The notes under the pieces are model-generated. The model was given only the letters and a program-made list of their open reading frames with translations. It did not search any database and was not told where the DNA came from. Both the position numbers and the translations under genes were made by a program. From Epiperipatus broadwayi (lineage: Eukaryota; Onychophora; Udeonychophora; Euonychophora; Peripatidae): a stretch of DNA of 64,000 nt. Positions 46,720 to 58,812 of this stretch are shown in pieces; position 1 is the first letter of the stretch, and the number at the start of each line of letters is the position of its first letter. The stretch covers positions 4,501,649 through 4,565,648 of the forward strand of contig JAQFVV010000049.1 in the NCBI GenBank assembly GCA_028023455.1. Direction: 5' to 3'.

Positions 46720-47838
46720 GCAAAAAGTAGGATATTTGTTTAAAATGGGCCAACAAATATGTAATTATTATTAGATCACATAATTTCAGCATATATTTCT
46801 AGCTTAAATTGTTTGTTGCCAGGTTATATTATAGCTGAAATTTCATCTAGATTATTATATGAAAAAATTTTCATTATATATCATTCACTGCTTATATATA
46901 TGTCCATAATTTTTAAAAAATTAATATACACATATAATACTGTATAGAATTGTTAAATATGTTTGTATTATATATATGTATGTTTGTATGTGGAGTTTTT
47001 TTTTAAAGTATACATAGTGCTTAATGCTACCCACAGTTTTATGTTCTTAATGGGAATCCTGAATAAGTGTTGTTGACACAGTAATTTTGCTGTATTTGCA
47101 ATTTTATTTTTAGCGTTTAAAATTATTTTAAATGATTCACAATAAATTGAAAAAACAAGGCAAAACTCTCCATACAGCAGTGCCACCCTGTGCCAACCAG
47201 AATAATCAATGGATGCCAGAAGACTTGTGCATAAAATCCCTATCTATATATTAACAATTATGTGCTAGTATAAGAGATAGTGATCATGTGATGTTTGGTG
47301 AATAAACTAAAAAATAGAAGAAAAAAAAACAAATATAAATGAAGCATGTACAATGGACTATTGCACTTTACAAGTAAAGTAGAAAAAAATTAGTTTGGTC
47401 AACATTGTGATTAATGTGTCACTTTAATTTTGAAACATCAGTTGACATCTTGAGTATCTCATAAAAGAATGACTGACATAAAAACGATACACATATGTTT
47501 TAGTGACATTCCAAATATGCCTACATCAGTGAATATATAAAAACAGACACTGGACAATAATGAGGATACATTACAATTTTTAATGATATTTTAACTATAA
47601 AAAGATTAGATTAGTGAAAATAAAAAAATAAAACAACAGCGAAAATTTATTAAATGATTTTGATATAAATATAAAAAATGTATATATTTTTAAAAAGTAA
47701 TTGCATATAAATGTTAGCTATTATATGTAATTTTATGTTAGATAAAATTGAGTAGTTTTAATCTACTTCTCCTTTTCGTTTAATCTCTTCAGTAATTATC
47801 CTGTGTAAAATTTAGACCGGTGTTAGAGTGGTGACTCA
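46720..47838. other. AT-rich non-coding stretch
   Basis: No gene; the 72-residue minus-strand frame at 46968-47186 has no recognisable motif. Confidence 0.5.
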
Positions 47839-47853
47839 AAAACTAAAAGATTT

Positions 47854-47959
47854 TTTTTTTTAAGTGTCATAGCATCGGCCGGGACGCGAACCCGCAACCC
47901 GGGCAACTGCCTGCAAGTGCAAGGCAGTCGCGCTGACCTCTCGACCACCAATGCAAGAC
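47854..47959 (-). mobile_element. tRNA-derived SINE (copy 4, best preserved)
   Basis: On the minus strand GCATTGG and CCGATGC form a 7-bp acceptor-like stem, GTCG/CGAC a D-stem, TGCCT/AGGCA an anticodon-like stem with an oversized loop, then a long variable segment and box B GGTTCGCGTCC. The long variable part and the GGTCGAGAGGTCA box A recall class II (Leu/Ser-type) tRNAs, but the isotype is uncertain. The tail is A-rich (T-run at 47851-47860 on this strand). A 15-bp TSD, AAAACTAAAAGATTT, lies at 47839-47853 and 47960-47974. High GC and intact CpGs suggest that this is a young copy. Confidence 0.93.
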
Positions 47960-47974
47960 AAAACTAAAAGATTT

Positions 47975-49170
47975 ATGAATTGGTCAGATAAATTAAATAA
48001 AAAAAGCTCAGACGAATAGAACGTTTGTGTTAAAAATCACATGACTTTCTAAGCAACAAGTCAGAAGTTATTATATATATTCGATCATTTAATTTTGAAT
48101 AATAGAAAATGATGGGTAATAAATTATATTTATTATCAAATGAACGTTTTTGAATATACATATATACAAAATTCAATCTGTAACAAAACCGAATATTTTT
48201 CTTAGATGTTAAAAACAATTGCTAATTAAAAAATGATAATTATGGTTCTGGCAACAATAAGATCAATTTATATATCAAAATAATAATAGCTACACATTAA
48301 AAAACTGACTACAATACAAAACTATAATTGAAACCAATACAGAAAATATGCTAAAATAATTATTGAAATATATTTTTAATAATTCATTTTTTCTTCTCCC
48401 CCACATATCCTTATTGATGTAACATAGAGTAAAAATCATTTCAAATCAAATTCAGTTTTTCTTATCTGTAACATTTTTTTCATATCAGATTACCAAAAAT
48501 CTTACCTCATCTGACCATTACACATATAACATTTTCTGTAACTTCTATAATATCTTGATATCCCATTCAATACTTTAATTATGCCATCTATTTTGTCATC
48601 ACTTTTAGAAACACGATCAATCCAGATCTTTAATTTTTTAATAATAACAATGTTTGTTATGTTTTTCCATCTATGCATTTTTTTATGTATTTTTACTATT
48701 AGTACCTTATTTCACACTAATAGCATGCTTTAATATATTTTTTCATTGTTTATAGTGCTTAATTGAATTTATTTTTATTAGTAAAATGAGCAAACTTTAT
48801 ATGACAAAATCATATTCTTAGTAAGATTATTGTCTGGGTCAGTAGCATATAAACTAATCAAACTATTCATAAATGTTTTTGAAAAATAAAACTTTTCATT
48901 TTATGACTACTTTAAAAAAAGAGGATATGTGCATATTATATTTATAAAAGATATAGTATATGAAATTATCCCATGAGTGTCCAATAGTATATTTATATTG
49001 AATTTCAAATGAATGACAAACATAAGCATCTACAAAAAAGATATCATTAAAAAAACATTATAAAAACAAAAAATTAAATCTCCATCAAATAAAAAAATTT
49101 AAAAATGTAAAAAATACACCGAAGTCTAAAAATCTGATTTAAAATTAACAATTATTTTAATTAATGAGTT
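47975..49170. other. AT-rich non-coding stretch
   Basis: No gene or bounded repeat seen. Confidence 0.5.
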
Positions 49171-49188
49171 TATATATATATATTGTAC

Positions 49189-51442
49189 CGAGACAAAGTC
49201 GGTACAGGTATATACGCACACACATGAGCAATGTAAACACTCTATATTTTTTTCTCTTCTTTCACTTTCAACGTATGATAATAAAAATAAATGTAGTTTT
49301 CTTTCAATGCGTTATAAAATACACTGTAAAATAAAATGTTAATATTTCTGATTAAATAGTTAAGGCTTTCATACAATCTACTATAATAATAATCTCTAAA
49401 AAGAAAGAAAAAGTAAAATATAAAATACTACTAATATGCCATTTTAAATCTCAATAAGTGATTTCTCCTTGTATATGCCGCGGGGGTAATTAAAAGGGGT
49501 TTTGTTTTAGATTATAACTGTAGTGAAAGTTAAAAGCTTATAGAAGTGATTTTGAGACAGATTAAATGCTCGACTTTTAAACTAATGTAAGTTAAATTGT
49601 TCTCTTAAAACACGCACACATGTATGCATAAAAGGTGTGAATAAGTATGAATTTTTTCTAACTGAGATTGTAATATGAGATTGCACAAACCTAAGATTGC
49701 CTCAAGCATATGGATTGAGTGGACATTACGTAGGACACGGACCCCAACGACAACTCAAAGAATATTGAACTCTGGGTGGAGATTCGATCCTCAGATAATA
49801 ACCAACCCATATAAATATGAATCTAAATCTAAAGAAAAGGTCTTTTTACACTCCCTTTTTTTTTTGTTTTCGCTTATGCTTATAGTTTTTTTTCTAGATT
49901 CCTCCGGAAGCTACAACTAGAACTTTTCTCTTTTTTTTTGCTTTCCGGTTTATCCAACATGATCACTGTGAAATTAACATTTAGAGCGTCGATCGTCATG
50001 ATGGGCTAGAAAACCCTTCAGTGATTGACCGACGCTCCGCCGCCAGAACATCTCCACAGCTATGAATGATCAACAACAATACCGTCCGAACATAGTGCTC
50101 CAATCAGTCTAAGGACGTTGTTCCGTTTAATATACAAGAATCGTCCAAACATACTACGCTGAACTTATGTGAAATGAATAACCATGTATTATGGAAACAT
50201 CATCCATCAGGTTCGAACCTTCACCAAATTAGAAGCAGCAGAAGACTAAGCAAAATCCTAGGTAAACATTTTTTTTTTATAATGCTTTCATTCATTCTTT
50301 ACGTAAACTTAAAAGGCAATCTCATAATTAATTAAATTCGACCTTCGTAAAACACATATAAAATGATCCATAATCTCTCATATATTAAATCTTATTATTT
50401 TAATCTCAACTTTCGTAAATAAAAATATCCGATGCTACATAGTCCATCATATTTAAATCTTCGGACTTTTCCAGTTATGAACTTTGATCCTAATTATTAT
50501 TTTCTTTCGCAGATAAATTATAACACACACCTACCTTCAAAATGTAAAGGAGGAAATATATTTTATCACCCATGTTTATTATGCATAATATGTTCTTTTC
50601 TGTGCGAGTGCGAGAATGCGCGTATGTGCGTGCAAATAAAGCTATTAATCAATATTTCATTTTTTTATAATCAATAAAATTTTTTTATCTAAACTAGTCG
50701 AGCATTCCTCAAATCATTTCTATAATTAAAATATATTTTTTTTGAAGTTATTATTATTGTTAGCATTTATTCATGCAATTAATTATTTTACTTTTAAATT
50801 TGTCTTTCTTATATTTTTTTTTTGTTTTTTTTTTATCTCTTTTAAATTTCATTCATAAACATCGTGCCGTAAGTCACGATGTTTACTTATTATATAGTTA
50901 ACATAGGTTTAAGAGTTGGGAGGGCCTATTATTAATAAAGATAAGTAAAATGTCAATAGAGCTAGTATAAATAATTCTATTGGATCGTATGATAAAAAGG
51001 GGATGATATTATAAGCGTCTAGTTGTTTATTCTAGTGATGCCTCAACCGAACATTCGTATTAGTTATAAATAACCAATGATCCCATCCAATGCTTGGACC
51101 GATCTGTTAATCAACCGATCTTCTTATCCATTGGTTAATATTGTGTCATTTGCCAGAATAATAGTCTTGAAGGCAATCACATCGCGACCCTGAATGACCC
51201 CTATTGGTCCATGCTGGGAGTTCGAGCTTATGGGCAGGGATTAGACTTCAAAATCGTTTTGATATGACGTAAGGTGATGCGAGAAATTAAATTATGAATC
51301 AAATCATCGTATCTGGCACCCTCTTGTGTTGATAATGAACAACTATTGATATAAGAAAAATAAATAAATCTTTACGCTGTATCATGTTTGTTTTGGAGCT
51401 CACAATCCCTTTTAGGGACGGTTTAATAGGCAACCGGTATAA
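49189..51442. mobile_element. Possible 2.25-kb insertion bounded by an 18-bp direct repeat
   Basis: TATATATATATATTGTAC occurs at 49171-49188 and 51443-51460. The enclosed DNA is clearly less AT-rich than either flank, mostly between 49480 and 51430, with many CG dinucleotides. No RT, transposase or LTR pair was found. The frame at 49675-49920 (81 codons) has no known motif, although the segment 49985-50265 has exon-like composition ending in CCTAG|GTAAAC. TA-repeat targets are used by some non-LTR retrotransposons. It could also be a chance repeat of a microsatellite edge plus a gene fragment. Confidence 0.4.
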
Positions 51443-51460
51443 TATATATATATATTGTAC

Positions 51461-52430
51461 AAGTCAATGCCTACCATGTGGATTCATAGCATGTGCACAG
51501 AATTGAACATAAGGTTGCATCAGAATACCACATCCTAATAAACTCAATATTAAACTCTAAAACAAATGACTTAAAGCTATTTAATTGAGGTTTTTAAATG
51601 AGAGAAATTAAACCAAAGCTGGATATAAAAAGAATATACCTTCCAAAAAGACATACTACTATCAACAAAACATACAAACAAAACTAATATAAAGAAAAGA
51701 TATCAGCATGACAACAAACTTTTAATAACATGGTTAAAAATTATCCCATAGGCTTCACTCAATCAACTATTTATCTCACGTAAATAATGGATTATGATCT
51801 GATTGCAAAATTTGTATAATCTTGTTGGAGAGAGATAGAGAAATAATCACTCATAAATGAATAATTTAAAAGATGAAAAATATATATTTATTTCCCCAAA
51901 TAACCCATCACCATTTACACATACGAATAAACTATATTTTATTAACACAAGCACTATAATGAAAGAAAAATCTATGATATAACATATAATAACCACATTC
52001 CACTCTTTTTACACTATAAAGCAAAATATATTTATTAATTTTACAGTTTCAACTGTTCCTAGCAGTCCTTACATTATATCAATACAACCATTTTTCATAC
52101 ATATATGTATTAAATTGTTACAATTTTACCAACTTAATTATTAACATCATTTTATTTATAAAACTTACTATTATATAACTTTAAAATCAACTTTACCCTT
52201 TATTTCTATTGTTAATTATTATCATATTTATATGTATTCACCTTTTTTCTTTTGCCATAATTTTATAAATTCAATGTAATATTTATGAAATCTTTTTTAT
52301 ATTACTATATTCATAAATTTAACCTTATTTTACATTTCACCTATTATCTTAATTTTTAATTATCTTATTCCATTTCTTAATTCCATTTTATTCATATTTT
52401 ATTTCTGCTTCTTCCATTTACTTATTTTTT
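51461..52430. other. AT-rich non-coding stretch
   Basis: No gene seen. The right part grades into the PLE's minus-strand tail. Confidence 0.45.
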
Positions 52431-53590
52431 ATAAAATTATTTTAATTATTTTAATTCTGATATGTATTTTTATTTCTTACCTTATTATCTACTAAAACTC
52501 TCACTTTTCCACCATTTTCTTTTCCATCATACACTCTAATTTTTTATCTATATAGAGCTTCCTCTATTATCTATTATACAAACTACTTATTTTAATTCTT
52601 ATTAGTTTTCACTGTTTATTTTATTTATTTTTATACTAAGATAGTTTTTAAACCACTTTCTCTATTAATATTTGGATTTATCTTCTTTATTAAAATTGCC
52701 AAACTTATTTTTCTATCCCTCCTACTCCTTGCATAACTTATCATTATAATATTCTCTTTTTCTAGTTTATGACCTGTCTCCATAAAATGCATATATAGTG
52801 GTGATCCTCTATCATATTTATGTTGTTTTAACCTAGTATATATTGAATTTTTTGTCTCACCAACATATTTATTTGTAATCCCTTTATCCTTACATTTTCT
52901 ACATTCTATCTCATAAACCCCATTTATATATTTCTTTTCCCCACTTATATACCTATTATCTAAAATATCCACTACATTTTTCTTTCTTTTATTCACTACT
53001 TTATAATTAATATCATTTTAAAATTCTTTATTAATTTTTCTAATAATATTATTAATTCCTCTTACTATACTACTATCATTAACTTTTATTCCTATGTATT
53101 CCTTCTTTTCCCCTCATCCGTACCCTTTTTTATATAACTCTTCTATCTTTTTTATATTCTTTTTTATTACTTTTTCTGGATATTCATTTTTTTTAAATCT
53201 TCCTCTACTCTATTTATTTCCTTATTATATTCCTCTCCTTCATTCATAATAATATTTTGCTTTATATACCTTAGAACCTATAGCACTAATCTTATGCTTT
53301 ATATCCATATTAGAACCCCAATTTACTGCATTTGTAATATCCATTTTCCTATACACTTCTGTTTTTACTTCACACCTTTTCTCATAATATTCCCTCTTTA
53401 TTATTATATCTAGATATGCCAGTCCATTATAATTCTCCCATTTTTTTTTTGTAAAATGTATCTTCTTATCTATTTTATTTATTTCATCTATAAATCTTTT
53501 TATTTATCTCTCATCCCTACTATATAGTAACAGAAAACCATCCACATATCTTTTAATTAATATTGGTGCAGTCTCATTCCCTATCAAACA
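52430..53590 (-). pseudogene. Inverted Penelope-like copy: RT end plus GIY-YIG (family B)
   Basis: The minus strand starts near 53590 with the RT catalytic region, here KRYVDGFLL near 53545 (YVDD changed to YVDG), continues with IDKINKIDKKIHF and GLAYLDIIIKKEYYEK-like blocks, and reaches the 121-residue frame 52996-52631. That frame reads NKRKKNVVDILDNRYISG, then YEIECRKCKDKGITNKYVGETK, TRLKQHKYDRG and HFMETGHKLEKE, ending INPNINRESGLKTILV. The zinc-finger-like ECRKC followed by NKYVGET is the GIY-YIG core, and TRLKQH carries its Arg/His helix. The second catalytic Asp is lost in this copy. Tail sequence continues to about 52430. Confidence 0.85.
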
Positions 53591-53599
53591 GAAAAAATG

Positions 53600-54530
53600 A
53601 TTGTTAATAGGAGGTGCATTGAGTGGGGTATTGAGTGAGATAAATATGCAGGATATGAAAGATCAAATGATAGGGGATGAGAATGCACCAATATTAATTA
53701 AAAATATGTGGATGATTTTCTGTTAATATTTAATAGGTGTGAGAGACAAATAAAACGATTTATAGATAAAATAAATAAAATAGATAAGAAGATATATTTT
53801 ACAACAAATTGGGAGAATGATAATAGATTGACATATCTAGATATAATGATAAAGAAGGAATATTATGAGAAAAGATGTGAAGTAAAAACAGAAGTGTATA
53901 GAAAAATGGGTATTACAAATGCAGTGAATTGGGGTTCTAATATGGATATAAAGCATTAGGTTAGTGCTATAAGTTCTCAGGTATATAGAGCAAAATATTA
54001 TTGTGATGAAGGAGAGAAATATGATAAGGAAATAAATAGAATAAAGGAAGATTTAAAAAAAATGAATATCCAGAAAGGTAATAAAATAATATAAAAAAGA
54101 TAGAAGAGTTATATAAAAAAGAGGGAAAGGATGAGGAAAAAGAAAAGAAGGAATACATAGGAATAAAAGTTAATGATAGTAGTACAGTAAGGGGAATTAA
54201 TAATATTATTAGAAAAATTAATAAAGAATGTAAAAATGATATTAAATATAAAGTAGTGAATAAAAGGAGGAAAAATGTAATGGATATTTTAGATAATAGG
54301 TATATAAGTGGAGAGAAGAAATATATAAATGGGACTTATGAGATAGAATGTAGAAAATGTAAGGATAAAGGGATTACAAATAAATATGTTGGTGAGATAA
54401 AAAATTCAACATATACTAGGTTAAAACAACATAAATATGATAGAGAATCACTGGTATATATGCATTTTATGGAGACAGGTCATAAACTAGAAAAAGAGAA
54501 TATTAAAATGATAAGTTATGCAAGTAGGTC
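53600..54530 (+). pseudogene. Penelope-like RT and GIY-YIG, plus-strand copy (family B)
   Basis: From about 53605 the frame reads GGALSGVLSEINMQDMKDQM (RT motif 4 region), then APILIKKYVDDFLLIF, with the catalytic YVDD intact near 53705, NRLTYLDIMIKKEYYEKR and AVNWGSNMDIKH with a stop. Further pieces lead to the frame 54256-54600: NKRRKNVMDILDNRYISG, YEIECRKCKDKGITNKYVGEIK, TRLKQHKYDRE, HFMETGHKLEKE. Homology to the minus-strand copy ends near 54529 (GCAAGTAGG), so the rest of that frame is host DNA. The two copies face each other around a centre near 53626 with almost no spacer, and the RT N-terminal half is absent from both. Confidence 0.85.
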
Positions 54531-54599
54531 ATTCCTATTTCTACTTTTTCTCATTATATTTTACTCAATAATTATTTCTTTCCAAAATAAACATAAATA

Positions 54600-56120
54600 A
54601 GTTCACTTAACTCTATTATCCAGCAATATACTATTTTACCAAAATTTGTCATAATCAAAATAGCTGTTCTTGCTAAATTTTTATACTTTTAGTATTTTAT
54701 ACTATAGGATAATATTATTTGCTAACAAAATGTTCTTTCTTGAAATAAGCTTTTATTTAATACAATCTATAATAAACATTTATTATCATATTTATTTACT
54801 TAATATTCCTTAATTAGTAAATTTACAACAAATGTCTATTCTTCTTTATAGTTTTATGAAGTTAATTTGAATAATACAAGTTATTTTAATTTAAAAGATA
54901 ACTTTTTATTTGATGTCTTGTTTAACTATTTTAAAGTTCAGTAAACTAATTTAATTATTCTATATAAGTTATCACTTTGTATTTATTTTTGCTCCTCTTC
55001 ATAAAAAATAGAGATAAACAAAACATATTACCTTACATGACAATATTTACACCTTTTAATTAATTGAAGTTGAAAATCTTTATTCTTCATGGTTTTTTCA
55101 ATCACTAGTAATAATAATTTATCCTTGCACTTATTCTTCAATAGTATTTTTAATTATGAATTGAAGTTTCAGAGTGAAATTATATCTCAAATGAAGAAAC
55201 TTAGTTTAACTTACTCCATTGTTTTTAAACAACTATTAAAGATAGTCTACTCCTTTCAGCATGATTAATTTACTTATTTTACTGTTTACAAAATAAAATG
55301 TATTAAATTTTATAATTTTTACAAACTTTTACATGAAACAACAGTTCACTTTATTTTTATGATTTATATTTCATCTTTCTCATTTTCTCCTCTCTCATTT
55401 CTCCCTGGTTCATCTGCTCTTTTTATTTTATATATCCAGGCAGCATGTTGTGAAAAAGTCAACTAATTACATTTCATTGGTCAATTAATTAAAATTAACT
55501 AGCATTTTTTTTTAATAATTAATTTGCTATCTAGTACTTAATAATAATAAAATCAATAAATATGTTTAAAACTGATAAAGTTTAAACAATCTTAAATTAA
55601 AATTTAAAATGCATTATCTTTTTAATTAATTTAAACTAAAATATTTTAATAACACTATTTATTCCTAAAATATTATTATAATTACCTTTTATAAAAAGAT
55701 ATCATAGAAAAGAAAATATTTTACTTTTATTTATTTATCAGAATTCAGTGAAGAAAATAACACACTTATCTTTTAAAGGATCACTGTAATATAAAATACT
55801 AAGACTGAATTTTAACCTATTGTAACTTTTACTTAAATATGACCTATTTATACAGATAAATGGATTTGCATTTATTAAAGTTACTTATATTAAAATTACA
55901 TCATTGTTAAACAAAGAATTACAAATAAAAGATGTGTATTCCTTATCCCCATTAAATTCTCTCTTTAAATCTCATATATTAAATTATTTGTGCAAGTTAT
56001 ATTTCTGAAATTTAAAATTTTGGACTATAATATACATTTTTATATATTCAATCGGCATAATTAACCAATTAAAAGGTTATAATATATATTATATAATGAG
56101 AAATAAACACAATAAATATA
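54600..56120. other. AT-rich non-coding stretch
   Basis: No gene or bounded repeat seen. Confidence 0.55.
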
Positions 56121-56126
56121 ATAGTA

Positions 56127-56703
56127 ATTAACTATTATATGCAGTCTTTCAATCTGCAGAAGGACTTATAGTTAATTCCTTAACACTCCTCAACTGCCTT
56201 TAAATTCAAAAACATAACAGAAGCAACATCAAAAATTCCATGAATCCCAAATTTTAATATCAGCAGCTTGTCTATTAATTATTTTCATTTTATTTCTATT
56301 TATTAAAGTTGCCTCCTTAATTTGTTTTTTATTATGATTTTTCTCTCCATAGAGAATTTTAACACTTTCAAGATCAAACTTAAATTTATATTTACATGTC
56401 CCTCATGATGTAATAAAACTGCAAAGACATGTGAATATAATTTAAAGTTTTCTATTGGAAGTGTTAACATTCTTCATGAAGAGAGAAACCAGAATAAAAG
56501 AAAAATTGAGGCAATTTTAATAAATAGAAATAAAATGAATATAATTAATAAACAAGCTGCTAACTTTAAAATTCAGGATTCATGGGATTTGAGTTGATGT
56601 TTTCTTCCATTATGATTTTTGAATTTATCAGCAGTTGAGGAGTGTTAAGGAATTAACCAAAAGTACTTCTACAAATTGAAAGACTCCATATAATAGTTAG
56701 GTA
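56127..56703. mobile_element. Inverted pair of Penelope-like 3' fragments (family D)
   Basis: The two halves pair around about 56414: ATGCAGTCTTTCAAT near 56139 with ATTGAAAGACTCCAT near 56675, and CCTTAACACTCCTCAACTGC with GCAGTTGAGGAGTGTTAAGG. On the minus half the protein reads KFKFDLESVKILYGEKNHNK and then INRNKMKIINRQAADIKIWD. The plus half carries the same, with NQNKRKIEAILINRNKMNII. It is a PLE reduced to its C-terminal coding part in inverted arrangement. No TSD is evident. Confidence 0.7.
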
Positions 56704-56856
56704 TTATTCTATTAGTCTGTATAATACACTTGATTGAATTGATACCATTAAATATAACATTACTGGGCCCACCCCATTATTTGTGAAATAATCAAACAGA
56801 TTTGTTTAACATAATTAATTTATGCATAAATTATTCAATGATTATAAAGCCTTTTG

Positions 56857-57190
56857 AAATCAGAGGCTTTATACATCCTCAGTCTAACGTTCCTAACTCT
56901 CACAAATTAGCAGGACTACAAGCATTCCTACACAGAAACATGCAGCTGTGCAAGTTTGAGGCAGATCGAAAGAACAACATACATCTCTACACCAAAGATT
57001 TACTACAAGCAGGCTATAAACTTCACACTATCAACAACAAAATCAAACAGTTTCATACAAAAATTACCCTTAATAAAAACAATAATAAACTTCCATATAT
57101 CACTCTTCCCCACATACCTAAAATCTCCCACCAAAAACAAAAAAAAAATGGACACCTTAAACAAGTACCTACAAATTTTCTCAAACTTTA
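56857..57190 (+). pseudogene. Penelope-like RT/linker fragment (family A-related)
   Basis: The frame reads RGFIHPQSNVPNSHKLAGLQ, AFLHRNMQLCKFEADRKNNI, LYTKDLLQAGYKLHTINNKIKQFHTKI and LPYITLPHIPKI. This matches, block for block, the linker of the 36.6-38.9 kb PLE (NHKLSGLTSFLFRNMHLCKFEADKKANL, then RRIKQFF and LLPYLPSM). Neither the YVDD core nor the GIY-YIG core is included. It is a short truncated fragment lying directly next to the Merlin relic. Confidence 0.85.
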
Positions 57191-57210
57191 AATTTCACTT
57201 ATCTCAGATG

Positions 57211-57880
57211 CTTTAGTCACAATCATCTCGATAATATGGCCAGGAAAAGGTTTTCACCCTTGTTGAGATGTCACCACATGAACTCAGCAAGGTAGTTGTC
57301 CAGGGCTGCCTGTCTGAGCTGTGCTGCTTCTTGTTCCACCATTTAAGCAGACCCCAAAGCTGCTCTATATTCTGGGTGTGGGCACCTGTTTTAGGGTTTA
57401 CAAAGCTGTAGTGGTGGTTTACTCTCAGGTGTTTGAAACCTGCAGCCTCAAGGTCTGATGTGTTGTAACCCTTCCAGCAGTCTGATCAGATGGTAGATCC
57501 AGACTTGACATTTGCCATATGGCCTTGAGAAACATAGGTGCAGAATGAATGGGAACTGCTGCCATGAAGCATTCATTCATGTTGCTGCACAATCTGCCAA
57601 ATAACCACTATTGTTGAAGCATCCTGCCATGGTGATTTTTCTGACAGTGAACAATGTCTCATCCACCTCCACAATCAAACCTGGCCTGTCAATTTGATGA
57701 TGGTGCTGACACATTAGGCTCTCATGGCACAGCTCATGCAGACTTGTGGTCCACTTAAAAAAATGCCTTTTGACAACTCCAACTTGCTGAGGGCACATTC
57801 TACCCTCAGCTCATCCTGGCTCTAGTAATAGATTAGCTTTAAAGCTTTCAAAAAAGGGATTCTGGAGCTATAAATCCAGG
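57211..57880 (-). pseudogene. Merlin (IS1595/ISXO2-type) DDE transposase relic, minus strand
   Basis: The minus-strand frame 57798-57577 carries PGLIVEVDETLFTVRKITMAG, the first catalytic Asp in the V(E)(I/V)DE..F block. After a frameshift comes GSTIxSDCWKGY near 57480, the second Asp (an in-frame TGA interrupts it). Then RVNHHYSFVNPKTGAHTQNI and EQLWGLLKWWNKK near 57410-57350 carry the third acidic residue in the TGAHTQ.IE.LW block. The end reads YLAEFMW in another frame near 57285. These motifs are diagnostic of Merlin transposons, eukaryotic relatives of bacterial IS1016/IS1595 (family knowledge). At least three frame breaks make it inactive. TIRs and TSD were not identified. Confidence 0.85.
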
Positions 57881-57884
57881 TATT

Positions 57885-58640
57885 CTTTCAAACCAAGCAA
57901 CTTTGACTACAGGAATAAGACTGACATGTCTACTGCAAGGATTTAACATGATGCAGTCTCATAGATTTACTGCAGACAAATTTTTTCACAGATGGTTCAT
58001 ACTTTGTTTTGTTGGGAAAATGACACAGTGGCTGATTTTGTATCCAGCAATTGCCAAAATTTCAAATGAGAAATTTTATAGTCAAACATTTTAATTTTCA
58101 TGGGTTTTCTCACAAAATGTGATTTTTTTTGGAAAAATAGTAAAATTGTGCTTTCCCATAATCTTTTCTAATTATTTACACCTTACATGCTGTGTTCAGA
58201 AGTGGGATAATTGGCTTATAATTATTACTTTTTAATAGTACATTAGGTATGTTGTATAGTAATTACTTTTTGAATACAGATTGCAATAGTTTTGGAAACT
58301 TTAAACTCACCCACCCTGTAATGGTATGGTAATGAACTGTTAACATTGATAACAAACTGCAAGCACTCACACAAACAGCACAAGACAAAGCAAGCCATTA
58401 GTTACAGCAGAAAAAAAGTTGTCTTTATTTGGTTTGACTGTAGTGAGGCTGACTAAATGTTATATTTATGTGCATTTGTATGAATCCAATGCCATCAAGT
58501 GGATTATACAGGCTAATAGAACAATACCAATAATTAATTGCTATTATAATTATTAATTTCATTGTTATTAGAATATCTTGTAATTAATGGACATTTGATT
58601 TGTATTAAAAGAGAAACTTTGCATAACATGAGCTAAACTC
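57885..58640. other. Non-coding stretch right of the Merlin relic
   Basis: May include the rest of the Merlin element. No gene recognised; the 63-residue frame at 57903-58094 has no motif. Confidence 0.4.
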
Positions 58641-58647
58641 AATATAA

Positions 58648-58795
58648 AATATTTGAAATGCCCCTTAACTATATTATTCCAACCATACTCCCCATTTAAA
58701 TAAAGAAAGAAAGCTCAAATTTTGTGCTAAAATTTGAGCTTTAAAGGGGTAGTGTGAACTGGAATAATACACCTATGGTGCATTTTAAATATATA
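58648..58795. mobile_element. Fold-back (MITE-like) element
   Basis: ATTATTCC (58673) pairs with GGAATAAT (58761-58768), and the central AAAGCTCAAATTTT pairs with AAAATTTGAGCTTT at 58729-58742. ATTTGAAATG/CATTTTAAAT extend the pairing outwards. The whole is an imperfect hairpin of roughly 140 bp directly left of the LTR-like repeat. Confidence 0.65.
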
Positions 58796-58812
58796 TATAT
58801 ATATATATTTAT

